The notes: generated from the letters alone by a model not told the origin. Positions 56,068-64,000 are shown, counted from the stretch's first letter. The stretch: DNA of 64,000 nucleotides from an uncultured Acholeplasmatales bacterium (GCA_944324795.1 CALUXR010000001.1:92654-156653), one strand, 5' to 3'. Numbers and translations are program-made.

Positions 56068-57060
56068 TTATTTTAAATTAGTTCTAAGGAAGCTCTCGAT
56101 CTTGTCGAAAGGTATGATGTCCAGGTTGTCGTAAAGGTCCGTATGAACCGCACCAGGAATAATTAATAACTCTTTATTCTCTGGATTCGGATTTCCCTTC
56201 ATCATGTTCTCAAAGGCCTCTTTTCCCATATAGCAGGAATGGGCTTTTTCGCCATGAATAATTAAGACTGCCGAGCGTATTTCATTCGTGTATTAAAGAA
56301 TAGGCGCATTCAAGAAAGACATCGTTCCGATAAGATTCCATCCATCCGTAGAATTAAGCGAACGAGGATGATAGGCACGTCCTTTGTAGTATTCACTATA
56401 GTCTTTGACATAAAAAGGAACTTCGTCAGGTACTGGTAAAGAAATACAACCTCCCGCTCTACCATAATCACCGCTTCCATAGATTTTTGTTCTTAGATTA
56501 CTATAAGTGTCTCTTATTTTATGACGCTCTACCTCGCTGTCGTTTTGATCAAAATACCCTTTTGCAGCAATCCTACTCATGTCATACATCGTAGAGACGA
56601 TCGTCACTTTTATTCTCGTGTCGATGCTTGCAGTATTCAAAGCCAATCCTCCCCAACCGCATATGCCGATGATTCCGATGCGATCAGGATCTGCTTTCCC
56701 ATATGTCGATAAGAAATCTACGGCTGATTGAAAATCTTCAGTGTTGATATCGGGCGATGCGTTATAACGAGGATAACCACCACTTTCACCAGTGTATGAA
56801 GGGTCAAATGCAAGTGTGATGAATCCTCTTTTTGCCATCTCCATCGCATATAATCCGCTGGCTTGTTCTTTAACCGCACCGAATGGACCACACACTGCTA
56901 ATGCAGGTAATTTATCTTCGTTAATGTTTTTAGGCGAATATAAATCACCAACCAAATCGATACCGAATCTGTTGTGGAATATGACTTTCTCATGGTTTAC
57001 ATTCTCATCCAACTTGAAAGTCTTGTCCCACTCTTGTTCCAAAACAACGTTTTTATTCAT
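56068..57060 (-). pseudogene. Alpha/beta hydrolase interrupted by an in-frame TAA
   Basis: The ATG at 57060 has GAGG upstream. The frame encodes an alpha/beta hydrolase of the dienelactone-hydrolase/YcjY type: LAVCGPFGAVKEQ, then the nucleophile elbow GICGWGG. A TAA at 56293-56295 ends the main frame after FLNAPIL, but the same frame then continues with YTNEIRSAVLIIHGEKAHS and the catalytic-His segment PGAVHTDLYD to a proper stop at 56068. Full length would be 330 residues, normal for the family. Probably a recent nonsense mutation; the truncated 255-residue product would lack the catalytic His. Confidence 0.78.
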
Positions 57061-57100
57061 AATTTTTCCTCACTTTCTAGTCACTTGATGTGCTAATATA

Positions 57101-57131
57101 TTTATAAACCCTAAACCTAACTTTAGGTCAA
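57101..57131 (-). promoter_or_regulatory. MerR-type promoter/operator of the hydrolase gene
   Basis: Minus strand TTGACC (57126-57131) and TATAAA (57101-57106) are separated by 19 bases, the long spacer typical of MerR-activated promoters. The dyad CCTAAA-N6-TTTAGG (57110-57127) is centred in the spacer. Confidence 0.75.
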
Positions 57132-57154
57132 TACATAAAAAGGAGAAATTTAAA

Positions 57155-57598
57155 ATGACATATACGATCGGTGAGATTTCCAAAAGATTCAACATCTCAA
57201 TATCCACTATCCGTTATTATGACAAGGAAGGTTTACTTCCCGACATCAAACGTGAGAACGGCATAAGAAAATTTAGCGAACAAGACGTGGAAACTATATT
57301 CATAATCGAATGTCTCAAGAAGACAAACGTCGAGCTGAAGGACATAAAACGTTTTATCATGATGGTCAAGCAAGGCGATTCTACTATCGATGAAAGGCTT
57401 AATTTCTTCAAAGAACAAAAAGAAAAGACGTTGAACCAAATCAAAGTGCTTAAGAAAGCCCTCCAGATGCTCGAATACAAGGAATGGTACTATACGAAGG
57501 CCAAGGAACTTGGATCGACAATAGAACTTGAAAACAATATCGATTCATATAGTCCAAAAGAAATTAAAGAGCTCTATGAATTGGCTCATAAACAATAA
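57155..57598 (+). CDS. MerR-family transcriptional regulator
   Basis: 147 residues: the N-terminal winged helix MTYTIGEISKRFNISISTIRYYDKEGLLP (cited as YTIGEISKRF and IRYYDKEGLLP), then FSEQDVETIFIIECLKKTN, then a long dimerisation coiled coil (about 75-120). No metal-binding Cys pair, so it belongs to the YyaN/AdhR-like group. Divergent from the hydrolase, with the MerR-type operator between them. Codon use is richer in G and C than in surrounding core genes. Confidence 0.9.
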   Translation: MTYTIGEISKRFNISISTIRYYDKEGLLPDIKRENGIRKFSEQDVETIFIIECLKKTNVELKDIKRFIMMVKQGDSTIDERLNFFKEQKEKTLNQIKVLKKALQMLEYKEWYYTKAKELGSTIELENNIDSYSPKEIKELYELAHKQ

Positions 57599-57883
57599 TA
57601 TTTGGAAGCAAAAACCCTACAAAACCCATATATTTTTTGAAAAACCGAGAATTCCAAAATATTTATCCCGTATTTTTCGTGAGTCCCTCTTGCTCGGTAC
57701 CCCAAGGACTATTTAAGACCTACCTGGGGGAGTTTTAAGGCGCCATTATTTATATTTTTCGCTAAGTTGAATATTCTAGTAGCCTAACGTTTTTCTAGTA
57801 GGGTTATCGTTTGTCTAGTAGGACTAAAATTAGAAAATCCGTAGTTTCGAGCCAATTTATATCTACTAGAAAAAAGCAACATA
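57599..57883. other. Non-coding stretch with CTAGTAG repeats
   Basis: No gene with a ribosome binding site. Three copies of TCTAGTAG or its complement occur at 57775-57870, two of them (TTCTAGTAGGGTTATCG and GTCTAGTAGGAC) about 21 bases apart. A similar sequence returns at 63868-63920. A reading on the minus strand across 57784-58065 has no support. Confidence 0.5.
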
Positions 57884-58005
57884 ATAAAAAATGCCAGATT
57901 TCTCGGACAAATATCGCTAATTTTGACACCCTTTAATTGTATCAAAATGTTAACTATAAGCTGTCTTTGTGCTATCGCTTTGATACAAAACGACACCCCT
58001 ACTAG
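57884..58005. repeat. Structured repeat, copy C
   Basis: Same orientation and layout as copy B: ATTTCTCGGACAAATATCG, GTATCAAAATGTTA, CTTTGTGCTATCG, GATACAAAACGACACCCCTA. The first hairpin is damaged (CCAGA), the later two remain. It continues into two CCCTTACTAG-type units up to about 58041. Confidence 0.75.
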
Positions 58006-58067
58006 CAAAATGAAACCCTTACTAGATAAACGAAACCCCTTAATATATACCGATTCTAGATTCATTG

Positions 58068-58808
58068 CTAAACATGATAATTTTCAATAATAAAATTGGC
58101 AACACCATCATTTTTGCAAGCATCAATCTGATAAGTTGCATATTTAAGTAGTTCAGGAAAGCAATCACCCATTGCAATAGAAAATGGCAACATTTTAAAC
58201 ACTTCTAAATCATTTGGGCCATCTCCAAAATAAATTACTTGATTAAGTTTTAACCCTAAATAGCAAGTTAATCTTTTTATTGCGTTTATCCTTGAACAAC
58301 CCTTTTTCTGTAAACTTACTGTCTTAGTGTTAGCCCAATAATAGTAATCAAAATTCGTTTTAAATTTCTCTAATTCATTAGTTTCAACATCAAATATTAT
58401 TAGATTATAAAAAGTTGAAGCGTGCCCTTCTTTTTCGGCAATGAAACCATTGTATAATGCTTTTTCCTTTGCGTTTTTGCTAGAGAAAAAAGTTTCATAT
58501 GGAGTATATGTTAAATAATCCCTTTTTGTGATTTCGACATTCATAGGTTCATCAAGTAGGATGTTGTTTTCACACATTACAAAAGAACCGTTATTTAAAA
58601 TATAAAAATCAAAAGTAAAATCAATAATATCTCTAATATGATTGAAAGTTCTCATGGTGCAAACACCAACTTTATATCCTTTTTGTCTAAGCAAATTAAG
58701 AGCTGCGATTGTACTTTGAGAACATTTAGTATGGACTTGTTTGTCAAATAGTGTCTTTCCAATATCAAAAATAAAGACTTTAATATTATCTAGAAATTGT
58801 AACTTCAT
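58068..58808 (-). CDS. HAD-superfamily protein with altered motif I
   Basis: 246 residues, Cof-type layout. Motif I reads FDIGKTLFD: the nucleophile Asp15 is present but the second Asp (general acid/base) is Gly17. Motif II (VCTMR), Lys and motif IV (YFGDGPNDLEVF) are intact. Canonical HAD phosphatases need DxD, so activity may be lost or changed. It overlaps the ABC ATPase gene by 23 bases and is the last gene of the uptake operon. Confidence 0.78.
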   Translation of the reverse strand: MKLQFLDNIKVFIFDIGKTLFDKQVHTKCSQSTIAALNLLRQKGYKVGVCTMRTFNHIRDIIDFTFDFYILNNGSFVMCENNILLDEPMNVEITKRDYLTYTPYETFFSSKNAKEKALYNGFIAEKEGHASTFYNLIIFDVETNELEKFKTNFDYYYWANTKTVSLQKKGCSRINAIKRLTCYLGLKLNQVIYFGDGPNDLEVFKMLPFSIAMGDCFPELLKYATYQIDACKNDGVANFIIENYHV

Positions 58809-59556
58809 CGTATTCTACTTCTTTCGTTGAGATTAGATGATTACCATAAATATCTTTCAAAATTGGAACTTTTACTATATCACCACAATGCCCAGTTTTA
58901 TAAACTTCCCCATTATTCATAAGAATTACATTACTATCCAGAATCAATGCAATATTAGGATTATGGGCGGATAAAATAATAGTTTTACCTTCCTCTTTAA
59001 GCTCTTGTAAAATGTTGACAATTAGGCTTTGATTTTTCAAATCTAATGCACTCATAGGTTCATCTAAAAGAATTAATGGTGTATCTTGCAAATAGGCAGA
59101 ACAAATATATACTTTTTGTCTTTCTCCTCCAGATAATTCATTAAGTTTTTTATTAAGTAGTAATTCAATATCAAATTTAGCAGCGGCTTCATGCATTTTT
59201 TCCACTTGATCCTTTTTAGGCTTTTCATAAAACTTTAAATCACTCACAAAACCAAACAAAAGAAAATCTTTAACTAGGAAATCCTCTTCACTGCTTGACA
59301 ATTGAGGAACATAACTTATCAATTTAGCTTTTTCATTGTTTTTTAAATTATTTAGGCTTTTTCCATTAATAAATATTTCTGATGTCTTAGTTTTTAAAAG
59401 TGAAGCAATTAATTTTAATAAAGTAGTCTTACCACATCCATTTAAGCCGAGCAAAACATTTATTGTCCCTTCTTCAATTTTCAAGTTAATGCTGTTTAAG
59501 ACTTTTTGATTGGTTTTATATGAATAAGAAAGGTTTTTAACTTCTAGTAATGTCAT
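58786..59556 (-). CDS. FecE/FepC-type ABC transporter ATPase
   Basis: 256 residues: Walker A GLNGCGKTTLLK, Q-loop YVPQ, signature LSGGERQKV, Walker B LILLDEPMSALD and the H-loop AHNPN. It powers uptake of an iron chelate, haem or cobalamin through the permease encoded next to it (20-base overlap). Confidence 0.9.
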   Translation of the reverse strand: MTLLEVKNLSYSYKTNQKVLNSINLKIEEGTINVLLGLNGCGKTTLLKLIASLLKTKTSEIFINGKSLNNLKNNEKAKLISYVPQLSSSEEDFLVKDFLLFGFVSDLKFYEKPKKDQVEKMHEAAAKFDIELLLNKKLNELSGGERQKVYICSAYLQDTPLILLDEPMSALDLKNQSLIVNILQELKEEGKTIILSAHNPNIALILDSNVILMNNGEVYKTGHCGDIVKVPILKDIYGNHLISTKEVEYDEVTISR

Positions 59557-60568
59557 TTTTATCCCCTTTCTTAAACGCTAGTATTCCAATAAAAATAGGT
59601 GTCCCAATAAAACCAGAAACTGCAGACAGCGGAATCTCTGAGAATGTAAAACTTCTTGAAACGATGTCACATATCAACATAAATATTGCCCCAATGAATA
59701 TAGTCAAAGGCAGGCTTTTTGTTGTATTTCTTCCAACCAATAACCTTGCAATATGAGGAACCACTAAGCCAACCCAACCGATAACGCCTGCAAAAGCTAC
59801 AGAAGCCGAAGTAAGAATGGTAACAATTACTATGAGTAATCCTTTATAGAAACCATAATTAAGGCCCTTTGATTCCGCTTGTTCTTTTCCTAATGCAACT
59901 ATATTTATTCTCCATCGGATAATTATTAAAATCACTATACAAATTAATGAAATTGGCAACATGATATAAACATCATTCATTACAACGTTTTGAAATGAAC
60001 CCAATAGCCAAAATGTAATCTCACCGAGCTGACTATCAGTATCCGCCATAAATTTAATGAAGCTTAAACAAGCCTCTAGGAATCCACCCATTATTATCCC
60101 TGATAGCAAAAGAATAATTGGTGATTTATTTTTAAATGCTCTTGCAATGAAAAGAGTACATACCATGGTCAGTATGCCGAATGTAAATGAAAACAGACAA
60201 ATTACTATACCTGACATTCCTATCAATATAGAAAGAGCAGCTCCTACACTGGCACCGCTTGAAACACCCAAAAAATCAGGTGAAACTAATTTGTTTTGAA
60301 ACAAATCTTGATAAACAAGGCCAGAAACAGATAGACCAGCGCCGACTAATATGGCCATCAAAGACCTTGGAAGCCTTAAATTTATTATGACGCTTCTATC
60401 GGTTGAAAACTCATTGTTAGATGTAAACAAAGCATTAAAAAAATCATTGAACCCAATGGTATATTTTCCTACCATCAGAGCAACAAAAAACAAAATTACT
60501 AGAGCGATTGCAAAGCCTACAAAGATAAAGATCGATTTCTTATTCTTTCCAAATGAGAGGATCCCCAT
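59537..60568 (-). CDS. FecCD-type ABC transporter permease
   Basis: 343 residues, about ten helices. It has the family's LRLPRSLMAILVGAGLSVSGLVYQ (cited as LRLPRSLMAILVGAGLS), ASVGAALSI and the ATPase-contact region GWVGLVVPHIARLLVG. One permease gene is seen, so a homodimer is likely. It overlaps the binding-protein gene by 29 bases. Confidence 0.92.
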   Translation of the reverse strand: MGILSFGKNKKSIFIFVGFAIALVILFFVALMVGKYTIGFNDFFNALFTSNNEFSTDRSVIINLRLPRSLMAILVGAGLSVSGLVYQDLFQNKLVSPDFLGVSSGASVGAALSILIGMSGIVICLFSFTFGILTMVCTLFIARAFKNKSPIILLLSGIIMGGFLEACLSFIKFMADTDSQLGEITFWLLGSFQNVVMNDVYIMLPISLICIVILIIIRWRINIVALGKEQAESKGLNYGFYKGLLIVIVTILTSASVAFAGVIGWVGLVVPHIARLLVGRNTTKSLPLTIFIGAIFMLICDIVSRSFTFSEIPLSAVSGFIGTPIFIGILAFKKGDKNDITRS

Positions 60569-61610
60569 TTATATCAAGCCCCTTTAAAATATTGTTTGTG
60601 TCTGAGTCGCTTAGTTGGTAAGAGAAATACTTTGAAAAGCACTCTTTGGTAAGCGAAACCATGTCATAGTCAAATAAATCTGGATATAGTTTGTTTGCCA
60701 TATCATAGATAAAAAGAGGACTTTCTGCTGCCGTTTGCTCAAAACTTACAAAACCAACAGGAATATTGTAAAGTTCTCCTTCAACTACTCCTTTAATTCT
60801 ATTCCATGGTTCTTCCACTTTAATTTGCTTTAATAAATACTGTTGATATATTCCACCAATAGCGACAATATCTGGATTAATTTCTAAAACAGCTTCTGCC
60901 GATGGCCTATTTGTTTCAAACCTATTGCAAATAAAATCGATATTTAATAAATCATAGACATACTCTAAAAGCGATTTGCCTAAATCTGTATATCCTAATC
61001 CCCTATCTTTGTCTCCACATACATAGTACAAAGTTCTTTTCTCTTCCTCATAAATATCATTTTCTTCGAGTATTTGTGTAACATCGCTAATTGCTTTATT
61101 GAAATCAGTCTGCCACATATCGACCCGATTATTCACTTTCTCGCCCCATATAGTTCTAACAATTTCAGAGAAAGCAAATACATAATCTCCGTAGCCTTCT
61201 TCTGCAAATTGACGAACGCAAAGAGCGTTAAGACCATGCTCTCTTAAGTTTTGAGCAGTTGCTGGCTCAGGGATAAAAATTAAATCCACTCCTCTTTCAA
61301 TAAAAGTTTCAACACTATTATCATAGTCATAGCCAAATAGGTCCTTTGATTTTGGATAAATGACTTCAGCCCATGGATTATCCATAACGCTATAATATGT
61401 TCCATCTAGAACATCACCTAATCCGAAGGCAATCATCAAATCTCCGGTAGAAGGAGATACTGCAGCAACCTTTTTTGGATTCTTGGGAACCCAAACTTCA
61501 GCGCCGCTCATATCAGTAACCAAAACTTCATTCTCATGATTATTAGTACCACATGAAGACATTAATGAAATCGATATTAAACATATCAAGAGAGATAATA
61601 TTTTTTTCAT
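60540..61610 (-). CDS. Substrate-binding lipoprotein of the FecBCD-type transporter
   Basis: 356 residues from the ATG at 61610 (MKKILSLLICLISISL) behind GAGGTG; upstream in-frame codons lack a ribosome binding site. Lipobox LMSSC gives the lipidated Cys. A periplasmic-binding-type TroA/FepB fold follows: DMSGAEVWVPKNPKKVAAVSP and a C-terminal helical lobe. Ligand not deducible: iron chelate, haem or cobalamin. The leader (61611-61700) is A/T-rich without a sure promoter. Confidence 0.88.
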   Translation of the reverse strand: MKKILSLLICLISISLMSSCGTNNHENEVLVTDMSGAEVWVPKNPKKVAAVSPSTGDLMIAFGLGDVLDGTYYSVMDNPWAEVIYPKSKDLFGYDYDNSVETFIERGVDLIFIPEPATAQNLREHGLNALCVRQFAEEGYGDYVFAFSEIVRTIWGEKVNNRVDMWQTDFNKAISDVTQILEENDIYEEEKRTLYYVCGDKDRGLGYTDLGKSLLEYVYDLLNIDFICNRFETNRPSAEAVLEINPDIVAIGGIYQQYLLKQIKVEEPWNRIKGVVEGELYNIPVGFVSFEQTAAESPLFIYDMANKLYPDLFDYDMVSLTKECFSKYFSYQLSDSDTNNILKGLDINGDPLIWKE

Positions 61611-61700
61611 AAAACACCTCAAAAAAACTAACTTCTTATTTAATTTTAACATAAAACTTCGTTTTTTTTACCTTTTTTAAATTAAAAACGTTTTCGTACA

Positions 61701-61727
61701 AAAAAACTAGGATTTCTTACTTCCTAG
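61701..61727 (-). terminator. Terminator of the recombinase remnant
   Basis: Minus strand CTAGGA...TCCTAG followed by seven Ts, ten bases into the end of the recombinase frame. Confidence 0.75.
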
Positions 61728-62184
61728 CCTTAACTTTCACTTTGTATCCTGAATTAAAAATAAACTCTATACTTTTATCTCGATGAACAACCGCTTTATC
61801 GACCATGATGTTGAACAGCTCTTCATCGAATTCGGTTATCGCATCAGACTTCCTTCTTAGATTCGAAATGAAGGTGTTTATCTTGTTTCTTTTATCTATC
61901 ACTTCTTCTTTTTGATGCTCTAAGTCTTTTAACTTTTGAATTAGTTTATCGTATTTGAGTTCTAGTTCTTTTTCCTTTATTCCGTCAGTTTCATTAGAAG
62001 AATGAATTAAGATTTCAACATCCTGAACTACTTGTTCTAATTCTTCGTTGACTTCTTTTATTTTATCTTCGATACTTTCAACACTAACAATTTGATTAAG
62101 AACTAATTCTAAATTTTTGAGAATTTCATCTTTGCTTGCAATCATTTTGTTATAGGCATCTACAAACATCGCTTTTATTTTTTC
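61717..62184 (-). pseudogene. C-terminal remnant of a large serine recombinase
   Basis: From an in-frame stop near 62185 the frame reads EKIKAMFVDAYNKM, then a long Glu/Lys coiled coil and KRNKINTFISNLRRKSDAITEFDEEL (cited as DAITEFDEELFNIMVDKAVV), typical of the end of TndX/Tn5397-type recombinases. The catalytic and zinc-ribbon parts are absent; a full enzyme has about 500-550 residues. An ATG at 62169 could give a 150-residue product, but nothing suggests it is functional. It marks a former integrative element. Confidence 0.78.
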
Positions 62185-62185
62185 T

Positions 62186-62394
62186 TAATTTAAAGTTAGG
62201 ATTAGCCATTGAGCTTTATTCTTTTTATCACCTAATTATTACTTAAACTAAATGGATACACATCCTTTAGAACATATTGTTGGCCCCTTCCTTCACCCTT
62301 AACATTACTATTAACAGCTTGGGGTTCACTACACTTGGCGGTAAATACCCGTGGTAGGACTTTCACCTACTAGATTAATACCACGCCGGCACAC
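62186..62394 (-). mobile_element. 5' fragment of a group II intron
   Basis: On the minus strand the fragment starts at 62394 with GTGTGCCGGCGTGG, followed by TAGTAGGTGAAAGTCCTACC and AAGTGTAGTGAACCCCAAG, the GUGYG start and the GUGAAAGUCC-type domain I core of bacterial group II introns. No reverse transcriptase, domain V or 3' end is present before the recombinase remnant begins, so only domain I survives. The 5' splice site abuts the T run of the terminator at 62396-62427, the site preference known for class C introns. Confidence 0.72.
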
Positions 62395-62395
62395 T

Positions 62396-62427
62396 AAAAA
62401 AGCGCTCACGCTTTTATACGTGAACGC
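62396..62427 (-). terminator. Terminator of the Cys/His-repeat lipoprotein gene
   Basis: Minus strand GCGTTCACG-TATAAAAG-CGTGAGCGC, nine pairs with one G-U, then six Ts, directly upstream of the intron boundary. The 60 bases from here to the stop at 62489 hold nothing else. Confidence 0.85.
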
Positions 62428-62488
62428 CTTAATTTTGCTATTTAGTTTTCTTCGTTTTAGTCTTTGTCTTTTAACTACATTCGGTGGC

Positions 62489-63718
62489 TTAATCCGTTGT
62501 TGCCTTACCGCCAGTTTCGGATATATCGCCTTTTAGAAGTGTGCCCGTAAATTTGCCACGTTTTACATCATTTAAAACTTTATATTGGCCCGCATTTAAG
62601 TTTTCTATCAGTTTTGTATCGTCATTGTTTTTTTCTGCTTCTTTAATTAATATGGTAATTTCTTCATAGCTGTTCTCTGTTAAATTCATAACTACTATTC
62701 GTTTTGTCTTACCTAATGTTGTATCTTCCGTCGATTCATAGTCCCTTATAATAAATGAACGGGTATTCTCGTCAACCGCAGAAATCAAGCCTTCAGCAGC
62801 AAGTTTCTCATTAACCGCATCCAATAATACTTTTCGCATCTCTTGTATTGTAGGGTCATAACCAAAAGCATATTCAACAGAATATTTGGCGCCGTTGACA
62901 TAAGGAGTCCCTCTGTCGAATGCTTCGTCAAGTTTTGCGGCGTCAGGGTTTTCGGTTAACAAATCCTGTAAAGTTATTTCCGTTTTAGGTTCAACGCAAG
63001 ATATTCTGTAAAGCGTCGAAATTATTGCGTTATCGTAGAAGAAATGTAGTTTTATGCAATCGATAATACCGTTTTTATCGCTATCAACGATTTCCCATTG
63101 ATCGATTTGAACGCAATTTACATCGTAATTCTTACTAAATGTATTATATAGCATATCTTCGAGCAAATGGTCGTTCAATGTTTTAACGACGACTGCCTGA
63201 TACTTTTCGTTACCCTCTTGCATAAGTTCATTCAACGTAGTAGGGAGAGTCTCTTCGGGTATAGCCCTATAACCGCACACGCAAACGCCGTCCGCATTAT
63301 ACGAATGTTCCGCTTTGCCGCTTATCTCGTCGCAGTTGATACACTTGTGCCAATGATGAGTGTCGTCGCTTTCCCATTTGTCAGAAAAGGTATGGTCTGT
63401 TGTTGCAATTTCTTCCGTTTTTGTCGCCTTACATACGGTGCAGGTATAAGTCATTTCACCCTTTGCCGTGCAGGTCGGCTCTTTCGTTATATTGCCGTTA
63501 TCCCAAGTATGCGCGGCTTTGTCGATTACCTCGTCGCAGTCCGCGACCGTGCAGGTGTGCCAATGCTCGCTATCGTTATGCGACCATTGCTCCGAATAAG
63601 TATGCGTATGCGTGCCGTTCCCGCTCGTAGTTTCGTTGCCGCCGTTGCAAGCCGCAAGAGAGAATGCGAAAACAACGCTCATTGCCGCCGTTATGAATGC
63701 AAGCAGTTTCTTTTTCAT
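62489..63718 (-). CDS. Lipoprotein with Cys/His repeats
   Basis: 409 residues from the ATG at 63718 behind GGAGGTTTAGT. Signal peptide with lipobox LAAC. Residues 35-155 hold repeats of the form HTYSEQWS...HWHTC...C and HTFSDKW...HHWHKCINC alternating with CxxC pairs (CTVCKA, CVCGY), suggesting small metal-binding or disulphide-stabilised modules. Residues 160-409 are an unrecognised soluble domain. G+C is much higher than elsewhere. Such repeats are common in lipoproteins of uncultured gut Clostridia, so lateral acquisition is likely. Function unknown. Confidence 0.8.
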   Translation of the reverse strand: MKKKLLAFITAAMSVVFAFSLAACNGGNETTSGNGTHTHTYSEQWSHNDSEHWHTCTVADCDEVIDKAAHTWDNGNITKEPTCTAKGEMTYTCTVCKATKTEEIATTDHTFSDKWESDDTHHWHKCINCDEISGKAEHSYNADGVCVCGYRAIPEETLPTTLNELMQEGNEKYQAVVVKTLNDHLLEDMLYNTFSKNYDVNCVQIDQWEIVDSDKNGIIDCIKLHFFYDNAIISTLYRISCVEPKTEITLQDLLTENPDAAKLDEAFDRGTPYVNGAKYSVEYAFGYDPTIQEMRKVLLDAVNEKLAAEGLISAVDENTRSFIIRDYESTEDTTLGKTKRIVVMNLTENSYEEITILIKEAEKNNDDTKLIENLNAGQYKVLNDVKRGKFTGTLLKGDISETGGKATTD

Positions 63719-63720
63719 TA

Positions 63721-64000
63721 CTAAACCTCCTCCAGACATTGTAGTTTATGTGTAACTTTTACTGCAACGTCGAAAAAATATGATTTTACCCCGCAAACAG
63801 ACACTATTTGTGTATTTATTATAGCATACCCGCCGTAAAACACACAACCCCCTGAATGTAGTAAAAGTACATTTTTCTAGTAGAACAAAAATTCTAAAGT
63901 CTGTCGCTTTAAACTAATTTTTCTCGGGTTTTCGACACTATTCTATATAATTTTTCTACTTTCGTGAGATTTTATATACTACGTATATAAGTCTCACTAT
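63721..64000. other. Intergenic stretch at the right edge with repeats
   Basis: No gene. TTTTTCTAGTAG at 63872-63883 and the following A/T-rich 45 bases resemble 57790-57850. At 63964-63997 GTGAGATTTTATATA pairs imperfectly with TATATAAGTCTCAC around ACG, a candidate terminator or element end. Confidence 0.5.

Noticed and set aside
12467..57060. Recoding or programmed readthrough of TAA, suggested by three frames with an internal TAA (13500, about 52582, 56293)
   Set aside because: TAA is the ordinary stop of most intact genes here, the three contexts share nothing, and two of the genes show other decay. Independent nonsense mutations are simpler.
57784..58065. Minus-strand 93-codon reading frame across repeat copy C
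   Set aside because: No ribosome binding site and no recognisable protein; it covers a repeat that also exists where this frame is broken.
1..64000. Mycoplasma-type code in which TGA means Trp
   Set aside because: TGA ends rsmC inside its terminator and ends hicA and other genes in the right place, and conserved tryptophans are TGG. The standard code fits.

Overview
The window is a very AT-rich bacterial chromosome segment. It reads with the standard code: TGA ends rsmC and hicA, and Trp is TGG. Gene order and protein types point to the Bacillota, close to the Bacilli/Erysipelotrichia/RF39-Mollicutes side. The order cysS-mrnC-rlmB-sigma-rpmG-secE-nusG-rplK-rplA-rplJ-rplL-rsmC-rpoB-rpoC is the Bacillus subtilis order. 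There is no outer-membrane gene. An anaerobic ribonucleotide reductase, oxygen-sensitive activase proteins and several lipoproteins suggest an uncultured anaerobe, probably from a gut. The lineage is inference.

Layout. 1-4.4 kb: a giant secreted beta-helix surface protein, open at the left edge. 4.9-25.2 kb: the transcription/translation block on the minus strand. It carries two insertions relative to Bacillus: a broken AlbA_2-type gene between rsmC and rpoB, and a P-type ATPase with a very large extracellular insert between mrnC and rlmB. 25.2-37 kb: a GLUG-repeat lipoprotein, a split 2-hydroxyacyl-CoA-dehydratase-activase-like pair (plus strand), then PAP2, NUDIX and ClC genes and the dut-nrdG-nrdD nucleotide operon. 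37-39.8 kb: a decayed ABC exporter with a secreted companion. 39.9-44.1 kb: pgi, DUF212, nfu, yutD and a MATE exporter. 44.2-48.4 kb: a ygbA-ybaN-cydD-cydC operon ending in a 36-residue membrane peptide and preceded by three identical-pattern operators. 48.5-52.4 kb: an alcohol/aldehyde dehydrogenase pair on the plus strand, then a peroxiredoxin, a small membrane protein and an HD hydrolase on the minus strand.

52.4-64 kb is an accessory region. It holds a hicAB toxin-antitoxin pair, an HTH-DUF3990 protein overlapping a partner with an inorganic-pyrophosphatase-like domain, and a MerR-controlled alpha/beta hydrolase with a nonsense codon beside a cyclophilin-like lipoprotein. A FecBCD-type uptake operon with a HAD-like protein follows, then the tail of a large serine recombinase, the 5' end of a group II intron seated directly behind a terminator, and a lipoprotein of clearly higher G+C. 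Three copies of a structured repeat lie among these genes.

Minus-strand operons predominate. Many genes overlap by 1-30 bases. Promoters of the form TTGNNN-(16-17)-TATAAT and hairpin/U-run terminators can be placed at most operon ends and often settle which start codon is real.
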